64,000 nucleotides of DNA from Nymphaea colorata. Taxonomy: Eukaryota > Streptophyta > Magnoliopsida > Nymphaeales > Nymphaeaceae. The stretch is from contig NC_045139.1 in the NCBI RefSeq assembly GCF_008831285.2, positions 31,779,706-31,843,705 of the forward strand, read 5' to 3'. Below, piece by piece: positions 51,735-64,000 of the stretch. The notes below the pieces were generated by a model that did no database searches, was not told the origin of the DNA, and worked only from the letters and a program-made list of their open reading frames with translations. Position 1 is the stretch's first letter, and each line of letters begins with the position of its first letter. The translations under genes and the position numbers were made by a program.

Positions 51735-51995
51735 GACGCTGAGTTTTGCTCGACTTTTAAGTTTTAACCGGTTCGGTTGATTAAAGGTCACGCTCGACTC
51801 AGTTGTACATAACGAGTCGAGTCGAGCTTAAAGGAGTTGAGTGCCTTCAACTCAAACTCGACTCATTTAATGACTCGAGCTTAAGTTTGAGCTTGAACTC
51901 GACTCGTTTATAAACGAGTCGAGCTCGAGTCAAGTTTATGCGGGCGAGTTCGAGTCGAGCTCGAGTTGGCTCGACTCGTTGTGCAGCCCTATGTG
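51735..51995. repeat. Degenerate CGAGTCGAGCTCGAGT array
   Basis: Variants of GAGTCGAGCTCGAG and its complement occur in both orientations, interrupted by AT-rich spacers, and the block closes with GTGCAGCCCTA. This is a recurring plant repeat type with self-complementary words. No coding sense is supported. Confidence 0.6.
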
Positions 51996-52261
51996 AAGCT
52001 GCCGATTCAGTGAATGGACTACTTCTGTATTCATCTGAAAGAGTTGTAAATCCTATCAAAATATTCACTATATATATATATATATAACTCTTCAAAAATT
52101 TTAAAAGCAAAACAATGAGACCTGGCTCTCTTAACGTGTTTGAAGAGATGAATCTGATTTTTGACTCTACAACTTCTACAGGCCAAGTTCAAACTCTTAA
52201 TGTGGGCATAGAAAAGGGATGTACTTTCGATTCTTTTGAGAAATTAGTCAAGAAAAATTTT

Positions 52262-52422
52262 GGGAGCGTTTGGATGGTTTTTTTTATGGGTTTGACGTGA
52301 AAAACGAGTTTGGCGAAAACACAGTTTCACAAAAACCATAAGAACTCACTAAAAATCTAGTTTTCAGAAAACCAAATATTCAGAAAACTGGGTTTTTGAA
52401 CGTGTCATCTAACGCCCCTGGG
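52262..52422. mobile_element. Possible MITE with GGGxGCGTT termini
   Basis: The left end GGGAGCGTTTGGATGG is approximately mirrored by the right end GTCATCTAACGCCCCTGGG. Flanks aaaatttt and aaatttgc share six aligned bases. The interior is AT-rich with repeated AAAAC words. Confidence 0.4.
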
Positions 52423-53855
52423 AAATTTGCAATCCAAATAAAATAATAAGTTGAGACCTGTATCTTACTCAAAGGAAACAAACGCTTAGATCACATTCTA
52501 AGCGCTTCTATTAACGAAACATGCCGTTTTGGGTAGGCTCTTCAAAGAAGTTGGTTGTCTCAGTTTTAGATTCCACAAGTTTCATTTTTAACATCTAAAA
52601 TTTGTAAAGCAGTATGCTAAAAAAATAGTTGTCGCTAGGCTGAGGATTTTGAGAAATCTTCAAGGGCTTATAAAACGACTCATTGTGTGTTCAGTTTAAT
52701 GTGGTGCAACCAAAAGTCAATTGTGAAGTAGGTTTAGCATCTATGTCACACAGACTCTTCAAAAAATGAGTCACACCCATGTCGACACGACGCTAGTGTT
52801 GGTGCTGCTCTGGCACGCACCCCAACCGCATCCTTTCTTATGTAAGTTCAAAATATTTTTCATTTTGTTCTTCTCTCTATCTCTTTATTTTTTTATGTAT
52901 AGTAATAAAAGTAAAAAAGAAAGGGCAGATTAAGCTAAGAAACAAGCTAAAATTATATATATTATGAATACATACATTTATATATACAAAATGAATATTA
53001 TATATACACCCTTGCCGCGCCCTCGCACCCAGATTTTTTGAGATACGTCGCACCGGCAGTGGCATCTGCACCCACACCCTGCACTCATGTGACATAGTTT
53101 ACCATCAACTACATTAACCAAATTGGCTTTAGCGGGGATGCCAATAGATCGAATTCGTATCGGATATTCACATATTCATATTTTAATGTGAACAAAGAAA
53201 AGTCATATCTGAATCTGAATTGAAATCCTATTAGAATCTGGTTTTTACATTCATATCTGAATTCGAAACCAAATTTTTAACCGAATCTGACCGATTTTCA
53301 ATAGATTCATGCACCCATGTCACTGGAATCAGTGATCGGCTGCCTACTAGATGAGCCTATGCACCAACATTGAAGATGTGGCCCCCAACATTCTGCTACT
53401 ATTAACAGTTGCCTCCTCTTCGCTTTCAACAAAGCGGACTTGCAGGGTTCCCTAATTCTCAAGTCAGTGAATTTGAAGGGACTTGTCAATCTCACCATAA
53501 TGGTCCGGTTTGCTTGGCAACTTGCCCATCGCATTATTCCTGCTTGACAATTGGTTCTAACAAATGAATGCAACCTCTTACAGCTCTTTTAATTAAGTTA
53601 GGTTGGGCATTGATCTCTGTGGTCACCCACAGTTCTATTCAGTTGAATGGCTGAGCCACCCTTTACTTTGATCATCCACGTTTCAATTCTAGCTAGCAGC
53701 CTTCCGTGTGTATTTTGGTTCTTAGGGCCGTCCTCTTATAGAATGGGTCAAGGTCTTGGTCGAAGACTAAAAACTCTACAGGACCTCAAATCCATATAAG
53801 GAGGAGTCAGGTCCTGTTGAGTTCTTACTCTTTTATGTATAGATTCATCTGATTA

Positions 53856-53976
53856 TTATAGGAATGATCCCAATCCGGAATACGATCCGTAGAAGAAAAC
53901 GCCGATTAAACCAATCACAAGAATACCAGTTACAGTACCTCAGCCAAAGAGGAATCCTTCCAGTAGTATTGGCCAT
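53856..53976 (-). pseudogene. psbJ: Nuclear plastid-DNA fragment carrying psbJ
   Basis: On the minus strand the sequence starts with the psbJ N-terminus (MANTTGRIPLW) and ends with the psbJ C-terminal GSYSGLGS segment in a second frame. It is 121 bases from ATG to the TAA against 123 for an intact gene, because two bases are missing after codon 11, shifting the frame. Its nucleotide match to plastid psbJ as I recall it is close. Plastid psbJ encodes a photosystem II subunit of about 40 residues and normally lies next to psbL, psbF and psbE. None of these neighbours is seen, so this is a small nuclear plastid insert, not an organelle contig. Confidence 0.88.
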
Positions 53977-54109
53977 TTACCTTACTTCCCTCCCCATTTC
54001 ATCAAGTGGTCATGCTATAGACATAAACAGTCATGAAACATTGGCAGGTTGGTAAAAGTCCGATCACCAGTTTGAGTTTGATTACTGTGTGTCATACTGT
54101 TCTGAGCAG

Positions 54110-54151
54110 AAAACGATGGATCTGCAATGCAAAACGATGGATCTGCAATGC
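54110..54151. repeat. Exact tandem duplication of 21 bp
   Basis: The unit starts AAAACGATGGATCTGC, at 54110-54130 and again at 54131-54151, with no differences. It lies 130 bases from the psbJ fragment. Confidence 0.95.
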
Positions 54152-54285
54152 TGTAGTATGGATCTTGAACCTTCTCTAAATGGCCTTCAATCTGCTTTGT
54201 ACGAAACCGGATAATAGGATAATGAAAGAGATCTGTAAATGCAACGCCTACAACTGGAGCTACGCAAGCTGTAACTGCTGACAAA

Positions 54286-54425
54286 GAGATTGGAGCATAG
54301 AGGTCCCCTGTGGACTACGCGAAGGTTCTTTCTGTGACCTCACTCAAAGACGGGCGAGATTGGAGCATAGAGGTCCCCTGTGGACTACGCGAAGGTTCTT
54401 TCTGTGACCTCACTCAAAGACGGGC
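54286..54425. repeat. Exact tandem duplication of 70 bp
   Basis: Units at 54286-54355 and 54356-54425 are identical (starting GAGATTGGAGCATAGAGG). The identity suggests a recent event. The block lies 135 bases beyond the 21-bp duplication. Confidence 0.96.
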
Positions 54426-54633
54426 GAGCGTAGGCGGGGGAGTGACAAAAACCGTGTCATATTTTGTCCACTTTTGCATGGTCCCCTTATTTCTTTTCGA
54501 ACTGAGTGTCCCACTCCCCACCTAAGTCCTTGAGGAGTTCTGGGGGGTGGGGAAAACTTCTGCTTCTTTTAGGTTTCTTCCTGCCTTCTTAGATCTTTTG
54601 AATCAAATTGATCAATCATGCCGCCAATTTAAA

Positions 54634-54821
54634 ACTAGCGGAGTCAGAAATTTTTTCTTGTGAGGCACTCATTCAATACCTATAATTTCTTTGGGGAACT
54701 TACGTATATAACAATCAAATATATCAAAACATTAACACATATATTAAACTATTAAACTAATTTTGTGAGGCTGGCGGAGGCAACTGCCCACACTTGCGAT
54801 CATGTGGCTACACCACTGCAA
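54634..54821. mobile_element. hAT-like MITE relative
   Basis: The left end reads CTAGCGGAGTCAG and the right end GTGGCTACACCACTG. Next to the right end, GGCGGAGGCAACTGCCCACAC repeats the family's inner arm. Edges are approximate. Confidence 0.5.
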
Positions 54822-55204
54822 TTCGGTTAATTTGTTGTTTTCAGTAGCTGAGAGGCACTAACATAAGAATTCTTAGATTTGAAGGAGATTTTATGTATAA
54901 CAAATTAAATTATATGGAGAGACTAACATGTAAACAAAATAAATAGTGTGGGTCTGTTTGACAACTGCTCGCCAATGGCCTAGCTAGAAATTTTTGGTTA
55001 AATGGCAGTAATTCAAAAATGAATGGGCTGCTCCCAAGGTCCAAGGCTATTTTAGATAGAACTAATTGTCAAATGTGATCCAGGGCTTGGTAAGGGTCAG
55101 GGTAGGGTTCTTTAAGGGTCCCTCATTTCCCTATACCCCAAGGTCTAGGTCTACTTAAGAACTTGGGTGAAAAAATGGGCACCATCAACTAGAGCATCGC
55201 ACAT

Positions 55205-55305
55205 CCACCATTTGCAGTTTAAAAAAACAGTGTCCACGAGAATCGAACTTACAACCAAACTTTCACTATCTCACCCGCTCGACTATGTATGCTAAGCCCT
55301 TCTGG
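55205..55305 (-). repeat. tRNA-like SINE head
   Basis: On the minus strand an A box TAGTCGAGCGG (55275-55285) is followed after about 37 bases by a B box GTTCGATTC (55240-55248), which fits GWTCRANNC exactly. The stems do not form a full tRNA, so this is more likely a tRNA-derived SINE head or a decayed tRNA than a working gene. Confidence 0.45.
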
Positions 55306-55377
55306 GCTTATAGTTTTAGGGGACACTGCTATATATTAATTATAAGCAAATTGTTGAAAGCACCAACACTAAAATAA

Positions 55378-55462
55378 AGGATTTTTGTGGGGCTAGTGTG
55401 GGCAGGTCACTCCATCGCTGCTGCCCACACAAGCCCGCACGTAGTTCCGCCACCATTTTGTG
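55378..55462. mobile_element. End fragment of the hAT-like MITE family
   Basis: CTAGTGTGGGCAGG, GCCCACACAAGCCC and a closing GTTCCGCCACCAT match the family's arm and terminus in inverted order. Only one end is recognisable. Confidence 0.4.
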
Positions 55463-57780
55463 ATTCATTTGAATCATTTGTAAGTCTGCATAAATATTAA
55501 AATACCTTTGACAAAATAAACAATTTTTTTTTTACAAGTTCAGTTAAAGATAAAAAAGCTCTAAAATATTTAAAACCATCAAAAAATAAAACTTGAGGCT
55601 TGCCATCGGCCGTTGAGTTGTTGCCACCTGTTTACTTCTAATAAGCAGATTCGGACTGATTTTTAATAGCATGTATTAAGAAGCAGAACAAAAAGAATAT
55701 TATGCAGAATGATTCGTTATTACTTTTATCAACAAATTCACGAGGGGCCATGCAAACCAGTTTATATCATGAGTTGCATGGTTCTATTTGCATGTTTAAT
55801 CGAATAGTAATAAAATAATGCAAGCTTCCATATCTATATTACGGATGGGAGATGCTTAGTTCAGTAAGTAAAACACAATAAATGAATAAAATATGCATTT
55901 TCATATAAAACCATATCCAAGTTCTCTTTTGACTAGATCTCATCTAATCTAAAATTCAAAGGGATTTTAAACCAATTTGTGTGCTTCATTCTTTATGATA
56001 CAGGTTTTGACCTTTCTCCCCTTTCAATTGATGTTTCAGAAATGCGCATGCATGTTTGGGAGTAAAGATAGAAAACTATATTCGAACTCCTTTCAACTTA
56101 TGTGTTTGGATCTAAATGAGATTCACAATAAGTTTCCATCTTAGTTAGAAAGAATATGGATCATAATTCGACAATCACGTGCAAGTTTGATCATGGGAAA
56201 CCAAATCTGGAAGATCTAAGTCACCGTTTAAGTAGGTTTATGGTTCTTAGGTTTGGATCCATCTATAGCTAGACAAGTGAGGTCACATGAATAAAATAAA
56301 AATTTTGGTGAAACCAAATCCAAGTTGTCTTTTGATTAGATATAATCTAATTTGAAACTCATTTGAACTTGCTTAGATCCCATTAAAGAAAATTAGATCT
56401 GAATGATCTTTGTATACCCTTTTCGGGCTTATGTTCTGGATCCGTTTACCACTAGTATTTATGACTTAATGAGATAATCCCAACTTAGTTTCGATTTAAT
56501 TGCAATAAATAGTATTTTATGTGTAAAATGAGTCCACTGAACTAAAGTTTGTTCAAGCTTAAATTATGTCATATGATTAGCTTTGAATTAGTCATTAGTG
56601 TATGTAAATGAATTGTACTGGCGTTTTATAAAACAAGTGGAGTTCTCGTTAGACTTGATGAAAAATCTACGAGTCAATTATAAGGTTTGTAATCGGATTA
56701 TGGGTTGTCCGTTAGATCTGAATATGGTCTACTGCTTGAAGAGCGTTGAATAATAATTATAAACATTAAATTCATCTTGATTTGATTATAACTTGTATTG
56801 TGTGCCACAGAATTATAAATGTCAAACATGAAATGACATAAAATTAATCTCTAGACCTAACGATTAGATATTATGTTTTGGGACGCATTAAGTGGCACGT
56901 CACCAGTTCGACATGTAGGAACGCTATGCTCCCGTAGCACAAAGAATACAATCAAGTTGATGCATGCGGGGATCTTATTGTTGTCTGGTCAAAGGTGGAG
57001 TTAGGATTTTCTTCAGGGGCGGGCCGACAGTCCAACCTCTGAATCCGAGTAGGGTCAACTGAATTCAAATCCAAAAAATATATGGCGCAATTAAAAAATT
57101 TTATTTTTTTCAATATAATTTTTTTTTTCATTGGCCGGGGTAGGGCCATGGCCTAGGCGGGCCCCCCTCCCCTCCCTTCGCCCCTGCTTATGGTATCAAC
57201 ACAGTTTTGGACCGTACAAGCAAAAGGAAAAGGGGGACAGGTCTTCGCGCTTGGACAGTGGAATTAATCCTCCTATTCACCGGAATCCACAAAAAGTGCT
57301 ACTTATTTGTGGTCTTTTCAGAGATATATGTCAAAAAATATACTCATAAATATATACGAAAAGTACAAAATCATGAATGTCATCGTTGCAGTTACATATG
57401 TTTGAACATTTTCTAGGCAAAAAATCTCAAAAACTTTGTGATAACATATGTTATATTGTTAGGATATTGATTGGCAATTAATTGCTTGGAAGCAAAAGCA
57501 TTGTTCTTTCTAAGAGTGTTTTTAAATGCATGTTTTGGCCGGCAATGAATTGCATTTGAATTGTTGCTTCTTTTTGGTAAAGCACATTGGGAGCTAGATT
57601 AGATTTGAAGAACTAAATCTAAAGTATCCAACTATTTTATCGGGAGACACTTTTATTTTACACAAATGTTACCTTCTCTGGCGAGATAGTCGAAGATTTA
57701 TTTAAACACGGTCTTACCAGGTTTAAGAGTTGAAAGTAAGCGTCTCACAAATACTTTTCCGACTCGATCTTAACGTGAAA

Positions 57781-58130
57781 GCAGTGGCGGAGGCAGTGTG
57801 GAGGCTACAATAGTTATGACAACCCAACTTGCTTTAACACCAGGCTCAAGCTTCTGATTTGGCAGATTCCAACCTGCCCGTAGCTTTCGTTCTAACTCAA
57901 GAAATGATAGGAACCAAGACACTTAACAGTTTGGTCAATTACCCCAAGGAGTGGAAAGGTATTGGGCGGCAAAGTAGTCCAGCTCCTCTAAGGACTCAGG
58001 TTAGAGTTTTTGAGTGGTCACTGTCACGTCTGAGGATACTCTACCTCTATATCGTAAAAAGTCACAAAGCATGTTATGTGAAAACTCAGGGTAGGCAATA
58101 GCCTCTCTTAAGAGCAGCGGAATGAACCAC
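57781..58130. mobile_element. Probable member of the GTGGCGGAG element family
   Basis: It opens with GCAGTGGCGGAGGCAG. A possible right end (GCAGCGGAATGAACCAC) lies near 58.12 kb, just before a (AT)n run. The pairing of these two ends is tentative. Confidence 0.3.
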
Positions 58131-58136
58131 TCAACA

Positions 58137-58140
<4 letters not shown>

Positions 58141-58172
<32 letters not shown>
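58141..58172. repeat. (AT)n microsatellite
   Basis: A 32-bp uninterrupted AT run. Confidence 0.95.
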
Positions 58173-58179
<7 letters not shown>

Positions 58180-58920
58180 TCGTACGTACTGCATACAGAT
58201 TGCAAAACTGTGGATTCCAAATCCATTGTTTTGTCTAAACAGTTTATTTCAAAGCAATAGGTAGGTGCGGAGCTGGGCCCGATAGGGGCCCGGCCTCAAA
58301 AGAAAAAAATCTACATGTAATTTTAAAAATTTCATTTAGTCTATATAAAAAGTTTGAAAAAAATATATTTTAGAGTCAAAATTTTGAAAGTATAGTTTGT
58401 TTCCCGAATGAAAAATTCATGTCCCTGCCCCTGAAAACATGGATCTGAAACTGGTGATCGAGTAAATGAACAGGACAAGTAAGAGTGTCGGATTACTGAT
58501 TGAATTCTGATTCAATATGCAGTTGCTTTCATTAATAAACCTAAATTGGAGTATCAAATCGGGGTGAAATTCAATCTAAGTCTCATGTAAACGTCGGGAT
58601 ATGTATGTTAGTTAGCTCTTATGCTATATGGTCAGATCCGAATTCAGTTTAAAAAATTATCCAAATTCCAATTAAATTATATAGGTGAGATTGGATTCCA
58701 AGGTGACATCCCTAACGTAACGTTGAGGCAAAATCAGAGCTAGACGGATCATGGATTCCGTGCGAAAATTTGAGTAAAGATGGCTGATGGATCAGTGAAA
58801 AATGACAGAGGAAAAGAAAAGAAGGCCATTTATTGATAGTTTCATGAATCTCTCCCTTAGCACAACCGGTTGGGTTGGGTGGCGCGTTATAACCACGTCT
58901 TTAGTTAATTGGACCAATTC

Positions 58921-59045
<125 letters not shown>

Positions 59046-61239
59046 TTGTGCAAAAACAAGACTCTGAAAGGGATCGGATTCGTGCAAGAACTATAAAATA
59101 TGAATCCAAATCCACAACACCACCAATATTTGAACCAAAGCAAAGATTTGGATCAATCAAACGGATCACAGTTGAATTTTCGTTTTTGAAAATGATGTTG
59201 ACATGTTACTGGATCCAACAAGGAAGTGGCAATAATGCATATTGGATCTTGCAAAAGCCACCAAAGACATGCACTTTTTACATAACATTTGCACCGGATC
59301 GAATCATTTTTCAGATCCGAAAAAGAGGCGGATCCAAACTTTTACTTGGATTTTAGATTGGTAGGGGTTGGGATATCTTGGAAATTATTTAAAAAAAATG
59401 TTTTCTTAAGTTTTTTTAACTTTTCTTTTTGCGCTTATAAAAAGTTTCCTTCTTTTTTATTTATGAACTATAAGTATTTTCATCATTAACCATACTGATG
59501 CACGAAATGAAGACGCGTATATAAGAATTACTGTAACATGGTCATGCATTTATATTTATTTCATCGTTTGTTTCTTATAAAGATTGCAAATGATCGTCTT
59601 GTATGAGTTGTAGAGATTTTGAAACTGTTAAAATTTGGGGTGAGGCAGTGACGTATTGGGTTCATCAGCAGCTATGGCCGCTGTGTTTCCTAGCTTTACT
59701 GGCCAACTACAGTTTCCAAACTCAGCTGTCAGTATTGGCCCATGTACCGGCTGAATCAACCAATGTCCATCGAATCGGTATCGTATTGTATCGTCTAAGT
59801 CCTTGTTCATATATCAAATCATGCTATCTCTTTTCTGAATTTCTTAGAACCGTTTAAATTTGGTGCATCTTTAAGCCGATTCACTGCCTACTGTGGCCCG
59901 ATTCTCCGTATCGTTTTGCAAAAGGATTCACCACTCGGTGCAGAAATTTCTTTGCATGTCATTAAAATGTTTATGGATTTCAATAGATCGGATTCGAAGC
60001 AGATATACCCTTAACTATATCGACAATGATGAAGAATGTCAAGAGATCGGATTTGAATTGGACGTACCCTTAACTGTATCCATCTTTTTGGATATTCAAA
60101 TATTTGAATTCAAATTTGGATCCGAAAATGAACAAAAAAAAAGTCGTGTCTAAATCCAAATCCAAAATCCGATTTCACTCTAAATCTGATTTTTATATTC
60201 ATATCTGAATCTTAATCTAAATTTTAAACAAAACTTGACTAATTTGGTAATTTTCAAAATATAAGAGCATTCGATATAGGATATACATTTACAATTAAAT
60301 CTAATCCGAATCCGAATTTGACTAGATACTAAATCTGATCAATATCATTTCCTAAATTCCCGAATTCGATCTGATTTCTTAATCGGATATTAGATTTCTT
60401 TCCATCATATCTGATTGTTTAGAACCCGTATATATTGACATGATCCCTAAGAGAGATAGGAATGTCTGAACTTAAAAATGATCCAATTCAATGATCAAGA
60501 CATGACCTTTTGAGCTTTTTAAGTATTGCTGATCAAGAAACTCCAAAAGGATGATTAGATGATCTTGATTTCTTTGTATTCTCCACACAAGGCCAAAAAA
60601 AAAGCTGAAGGAAAAGATCACAACAACTTTTGAAGCTCCTTTTCATACAAGAAGAATGTTCAAGTCCACTTTGCGTGCTCCTGTTTGGCTTGGAGTTTCT
60701 TGTCAGACATCTATCTCGAAGCAAATAATGGAGATTCTCTTCATAGGGCTGGCCCCGGCGCCAACTACGTCAGACAAGCCTCCCCTAAGTTTGGTCTCTT
60801 TCCAAAATCCAAATCCTATCAAGATCTGTACTGCCTGCAACATGTGCATGTGTGTGTGTTTTAGCTGGATGCACACTCGCTTTTCTGTTTTGGTTCTAAA
60901 AAATGATTGTTTGGTCCAGGTCACGCCGGATCCACATGTCGGTGGATCAAATCTTTGATGTTCTATAAAACCATTAAAATGATTCAAATTTGTCATACCC
61001 AATTCAAGTTTTTATATTGTTAACATTGGGACAAAGATATGGCAGCATCGGAATAATTGATGATTCATGATGAAGAGAAGGCATGATCAATATCTAATTA
61101 ATGTTGATACGGATCTGACCCGAATTACATATAAATGTTGAATCTTACGTTAGTGTCTTTATATCTTTTCTTCTTTTCTTTTTTTCTTGAAAAAAAAAAT
61201 TGGTTCAGAAATTGGTAAAATTAAAAGTGGACAGTTCTA

Positions 61240-61320
61240 GCCTCAAAGGGAGTAGCGCAAAGCGGTTCACATCCAATGGGTTCAAGGCTCGAATCCCGTG
61301 GCTGCTGTCACATTGACTGT
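61240..61320 (+). repeat. tRNA-like SINE head, second case
   Basis: The plus strand carries an A-box-like TAGCGCAAAGCGG (61253-61265) and a B-box-like GGCTCGAATCCC (61286-61297) about 34 bases later. One B-box base departs from consensus. It does not fold as a full tRNA. Confidence 0.4.
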
Positions 61321-63726
61321 GGCAAGTGCAGTACTCGAGTTGAAAATATAAGCAAGTTAGAATCTTGGAAGTATAACTCTGTGGCGAAGCCAAGTGAGGG
61401 CCGGCCGGTATCCATCCCTCCTAAGATCTGCTCCCCATCCCCTTCTTCATTTTTTTTTTTAAATTGACACGTAAATTTAAAAAAAAAAATCATTTATCAT
61501 ATATAAACATTTGAAAAATAATATTTTGGCTTTGTCAAAATTTTGAAACTATAATTTAACTCTTGAAAAATTTCTGGCTGTCAAAATTTTGAACTATAAT
61601 TTAACTCTCATTATGAAAACTAATATTTCCGCTCTGAAAACATTTTTTTTTTAAAAAAAGCAGATAATTCTCTCCAACTTCTAAGACATTTACAAATATC
61701 TTGGACCTAATAAATGAGAGGCGACCAGTTTGTGGCTTAGACTGCGGGTGAGGAGCTGCGGCTGAGCCAAAGTTGCAGTGTGGCTTCATCGACTTCATCT
61801 GCGTTGTCTCTTTACCTCAGTCCTCCCTCCATGGATGGCTACCTCTCACTGCCATTCACGTGAGCACTGATCACTCTTTCCCTCTCCTCACTGTCGGAAG
61901 CGTGCATGGCTTCGGGACCAGAACAAATAAATGGAAATTATGTGGAATTGTTCAGTTCTGTTTACAGGAAAAGAATGGGAATTTAGATTCCCTTTTTCAT
62001 TCTTCCATTGATTTTGATCATGGGGACCAATGGCGCAGGGAGTAAAAGGCTGCCATCTAAAGGAAATATTCCTAGCCACTTGAAAAAACAAGCAAATCCC
62101 ACCAATTTCAAACAGAAAATGTGGCCGGAATTTTATATCTGATTGCTGGTTTTTTCTTTTAAGAGCCAAGGATGTCAATGGATCAGATTTGATAACATTT
62201 AACTGCATGTGTTATTTTTGGACATTGATATATTTGGGTGACTGATTTTTAAAAGATAAGAGCATTGGATATATTATACATATTTATTTAACTAAACCCA
62301 ATTTGAATCCAAATCTGACAGATATTTATAAATCTGAATCCAAATCAATTAGATGTCATTTCTTAAATCTAATTTCTTAGTTGATATCAATTTTTTTCCG
62401 TATTTTCTATTTTTTTGGAATGATTCTGTTGGATATCTGATCCAAATCAGATATATTGACATCTTTAGGCAGAACACAAGAATGTAGGCTCCAGAGAAAC
62501 GCCGATGAAGGCATGTGTTGGGTGCGTCAAGACGAATATTGAAACACAGTGCTCGATGAATCTGCCCCTATCTTTGGGACAGCTTCATGGAAAACTACCA
62601 TTGCCAAACACCTCTTTAATGTATTATTTTTGTGAAACAAACATATGATACATGAAAAAAATGGAAAATGCATAGTAGATTACATTTCTAGATGTGTTTC
62701 TTCTTTTTTCTACCATGCTTAATAAGTGTTTTCTTTTTCTTATGTCTTTGCCTGATTTGAGATCCTTTAGGGCCCTCTCAAACTTGCTGAGGAACATATG
62801 CTATCAATTTGTAAAAAAAAATACCCATATGGAGTCCACGGAATTCAGTAGACCTGAACCTTTAAGCATGTGTTTTATGGTCTTGGATCTGAAATCTGGG
62901 GCTGATCTGAAATCCATTTTATATGGGCTCCATATGAAGAGCACTGTATTCCAGATCTATGGAAAAATAAGGATTTAAGATTTCCAATATGTGGTCAAAA
63001 CCTCAGATTTGTGGTCAGATGGGAAGGGGGATCTGACCTCTGAGATGGTGATAAATGATCCTAGATCACCACGGATCTCAGGTCTACGGTAAATAAATGT
63101 CCCATGAATGTGTTTCTCAGTGCTCACTTATGAACAGGCACAATTTGGGATAGACCAGTAAAGAGCTTGAAACTTTTTTAGTCCAATTGATGTAGGCGAT
63201 CCTTTACATCTTAAAACAAAAAGATATATAGCATGTTTCTAAGTTTCTAGTAGATAGGACATATAATAAATACATCTAGAAATTTAAATTGAATGTAAAG
63301 AACATGGTGAAAGACATACTCAATGGAAAGTTATCCTGTTTAGAAAGAATTCATTCACTTAGACAACCCAAAAGGATTCATTCACATAGAAAGTTATCCT
63401 GTTTAGATGTCCCAATTGGCATTGCCCATGTATTGTTGTTCTGTGTTTCGTATAACAAGCGTGGTCATCAACCGGTGGACCAACTACAGGGCGGAAAGCA
63501 AAGATGCATGCCGTCTCTGCAACTTTCTGTACACATTTTGGCACACATGAGTTGCTTTATGATCCATGGTAGTTAGAGCCCATTCATCTGAAAAATAATG
63601 TCAATCTTGGGAGTTGGAAGTTCTGAAACTTCCCTTTCAGTTATCCATTTGTGGTGGTAGTTAAACTAACTTTTCCAGCCCATTCCTACTGATCTTTTTC
63701 TCCTTTCATTTTCAAAACAGGCCTTC

Positions 63727-63803
63727 ATCTCTCTCTCTTTCTCTCTCTCTCTCTCTCACATTTATATATATATATATAAACACACACACACACACACACA
63801 TAC
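63727..63803. repeat. Compound CT / TA / CA microsatellite
   Basis: CT runs are followed by a short TATATA tract and then a CA run. It mirrors the order at 58923-59045 (pyrimidine run, TA run, then CA/TG). Confidence 0.9.
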
Positions 63804-64000
63804 AGAGAACATACAACGAACAAGTAGATCTGAAAAGTTTGTCAGTTGCTTACATGTATATACAACAGAAACTGAAAAAGGATTATCCAGTACAACGATT
63901 GGGCACCATCAAAAAAATTTAGGTGCCACTAACCGATGCAGTTCTATTACATATTGTTTGATCTTAATAAAGTAAGTATATAATACAGAAAGAGGGTAAT

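Larger units (their letters stand above)
49273..53855. other. Gene-free repeat-rich region
   Basis: After the NPH3 3' UTR the DNA is AT-rich and holds only repeats. At 50.75-51.11 kb is a stretch of GGGCCCGA/TCGGGC words, and at 51.75-51.99 kb a degenerate CGAGTCGAGCTCGAG array. A (GA)n run lies at 51687-51712. No gene was found on either strand. Confidence 0.55.

Overview
The window is nuclear DNA from a flowering plant. Evidence: GT-AG introns, plant-only gene families (an NPH3 phototropism protein, a REVEILLE-type MYB clock factor, SARD4), CT-rich leaders, Ty1/copia retrotransposons, hAT-like MITEs and a stray piece of plastid DNA. I cannot fix the species from the sequence alone.

Layout. 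1.9-6.7 kb (+): an MSP1/ATAD1-type AAA ATPase of the mitochondrial outer membrane, 5 coding exons. 7.7-9.9 kb (-): an unnamed, probably plastid-targeted coiled-coil membrane protein, 3 exons, convergent with the ATPase. 12.4-20.2 kb (-): a REVEILLE 4/6/8-class MYB-related factor, 8 coding exons with long introns. 20.3-27.9 kb: gene-free, with MITEs and microsatellites. 27.9-31.9 kb: an old, broken Ty1/copia element lacking most of pol. 34.5-35.5 kb (+): SARD4, a single-exon ornithine-cyclodeaminase-family reductase of pipecolic acid synthesis, with an inferred leader intron, an upstream ORF and a cluster of W-boxes. 36.9-39.5 kb (-): three identical tRNA-Glu(CTC) genes about 1.26 kb apart. 40.6-45.4 kb (-): a younger, broken Ty1/copia element. 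46.8-49.3 kb (+): NPH3, the phototropin signalling partner, 4 exons. 49.3-64 kb: no convincing nuclear gene; it holds long AT/CT/TG microsatellites, MITEs, tRNA-like SINE heads, a nuclear plastid-DNA fragment carrying psbJ, and exact tandem duplications.

The five protein genes have unrelated jobs: mitochondrial protein quality control, a plastid membrane function, clock output, systemic immunity and blue-light phototropism. They do not form a cluster or pathway, and I see no biosynthetic cluster or novel multi-gene system. The most interesting signals are regulatory or structural: the W-box cluster and upstream ORF at SARD4, the tRNA-Glu trio with matching CAA/T-run flanks, the psbJ plastid fragment beside two exact tandem duplications, and a hAT-like MITE family with decayed target duplications.

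Gene models come from reading splice sites by eye and by recalled similarity to Arabidopsis proteins. Exon joins were checked for phase and each gives an open frame, but no transcript evidence was available.
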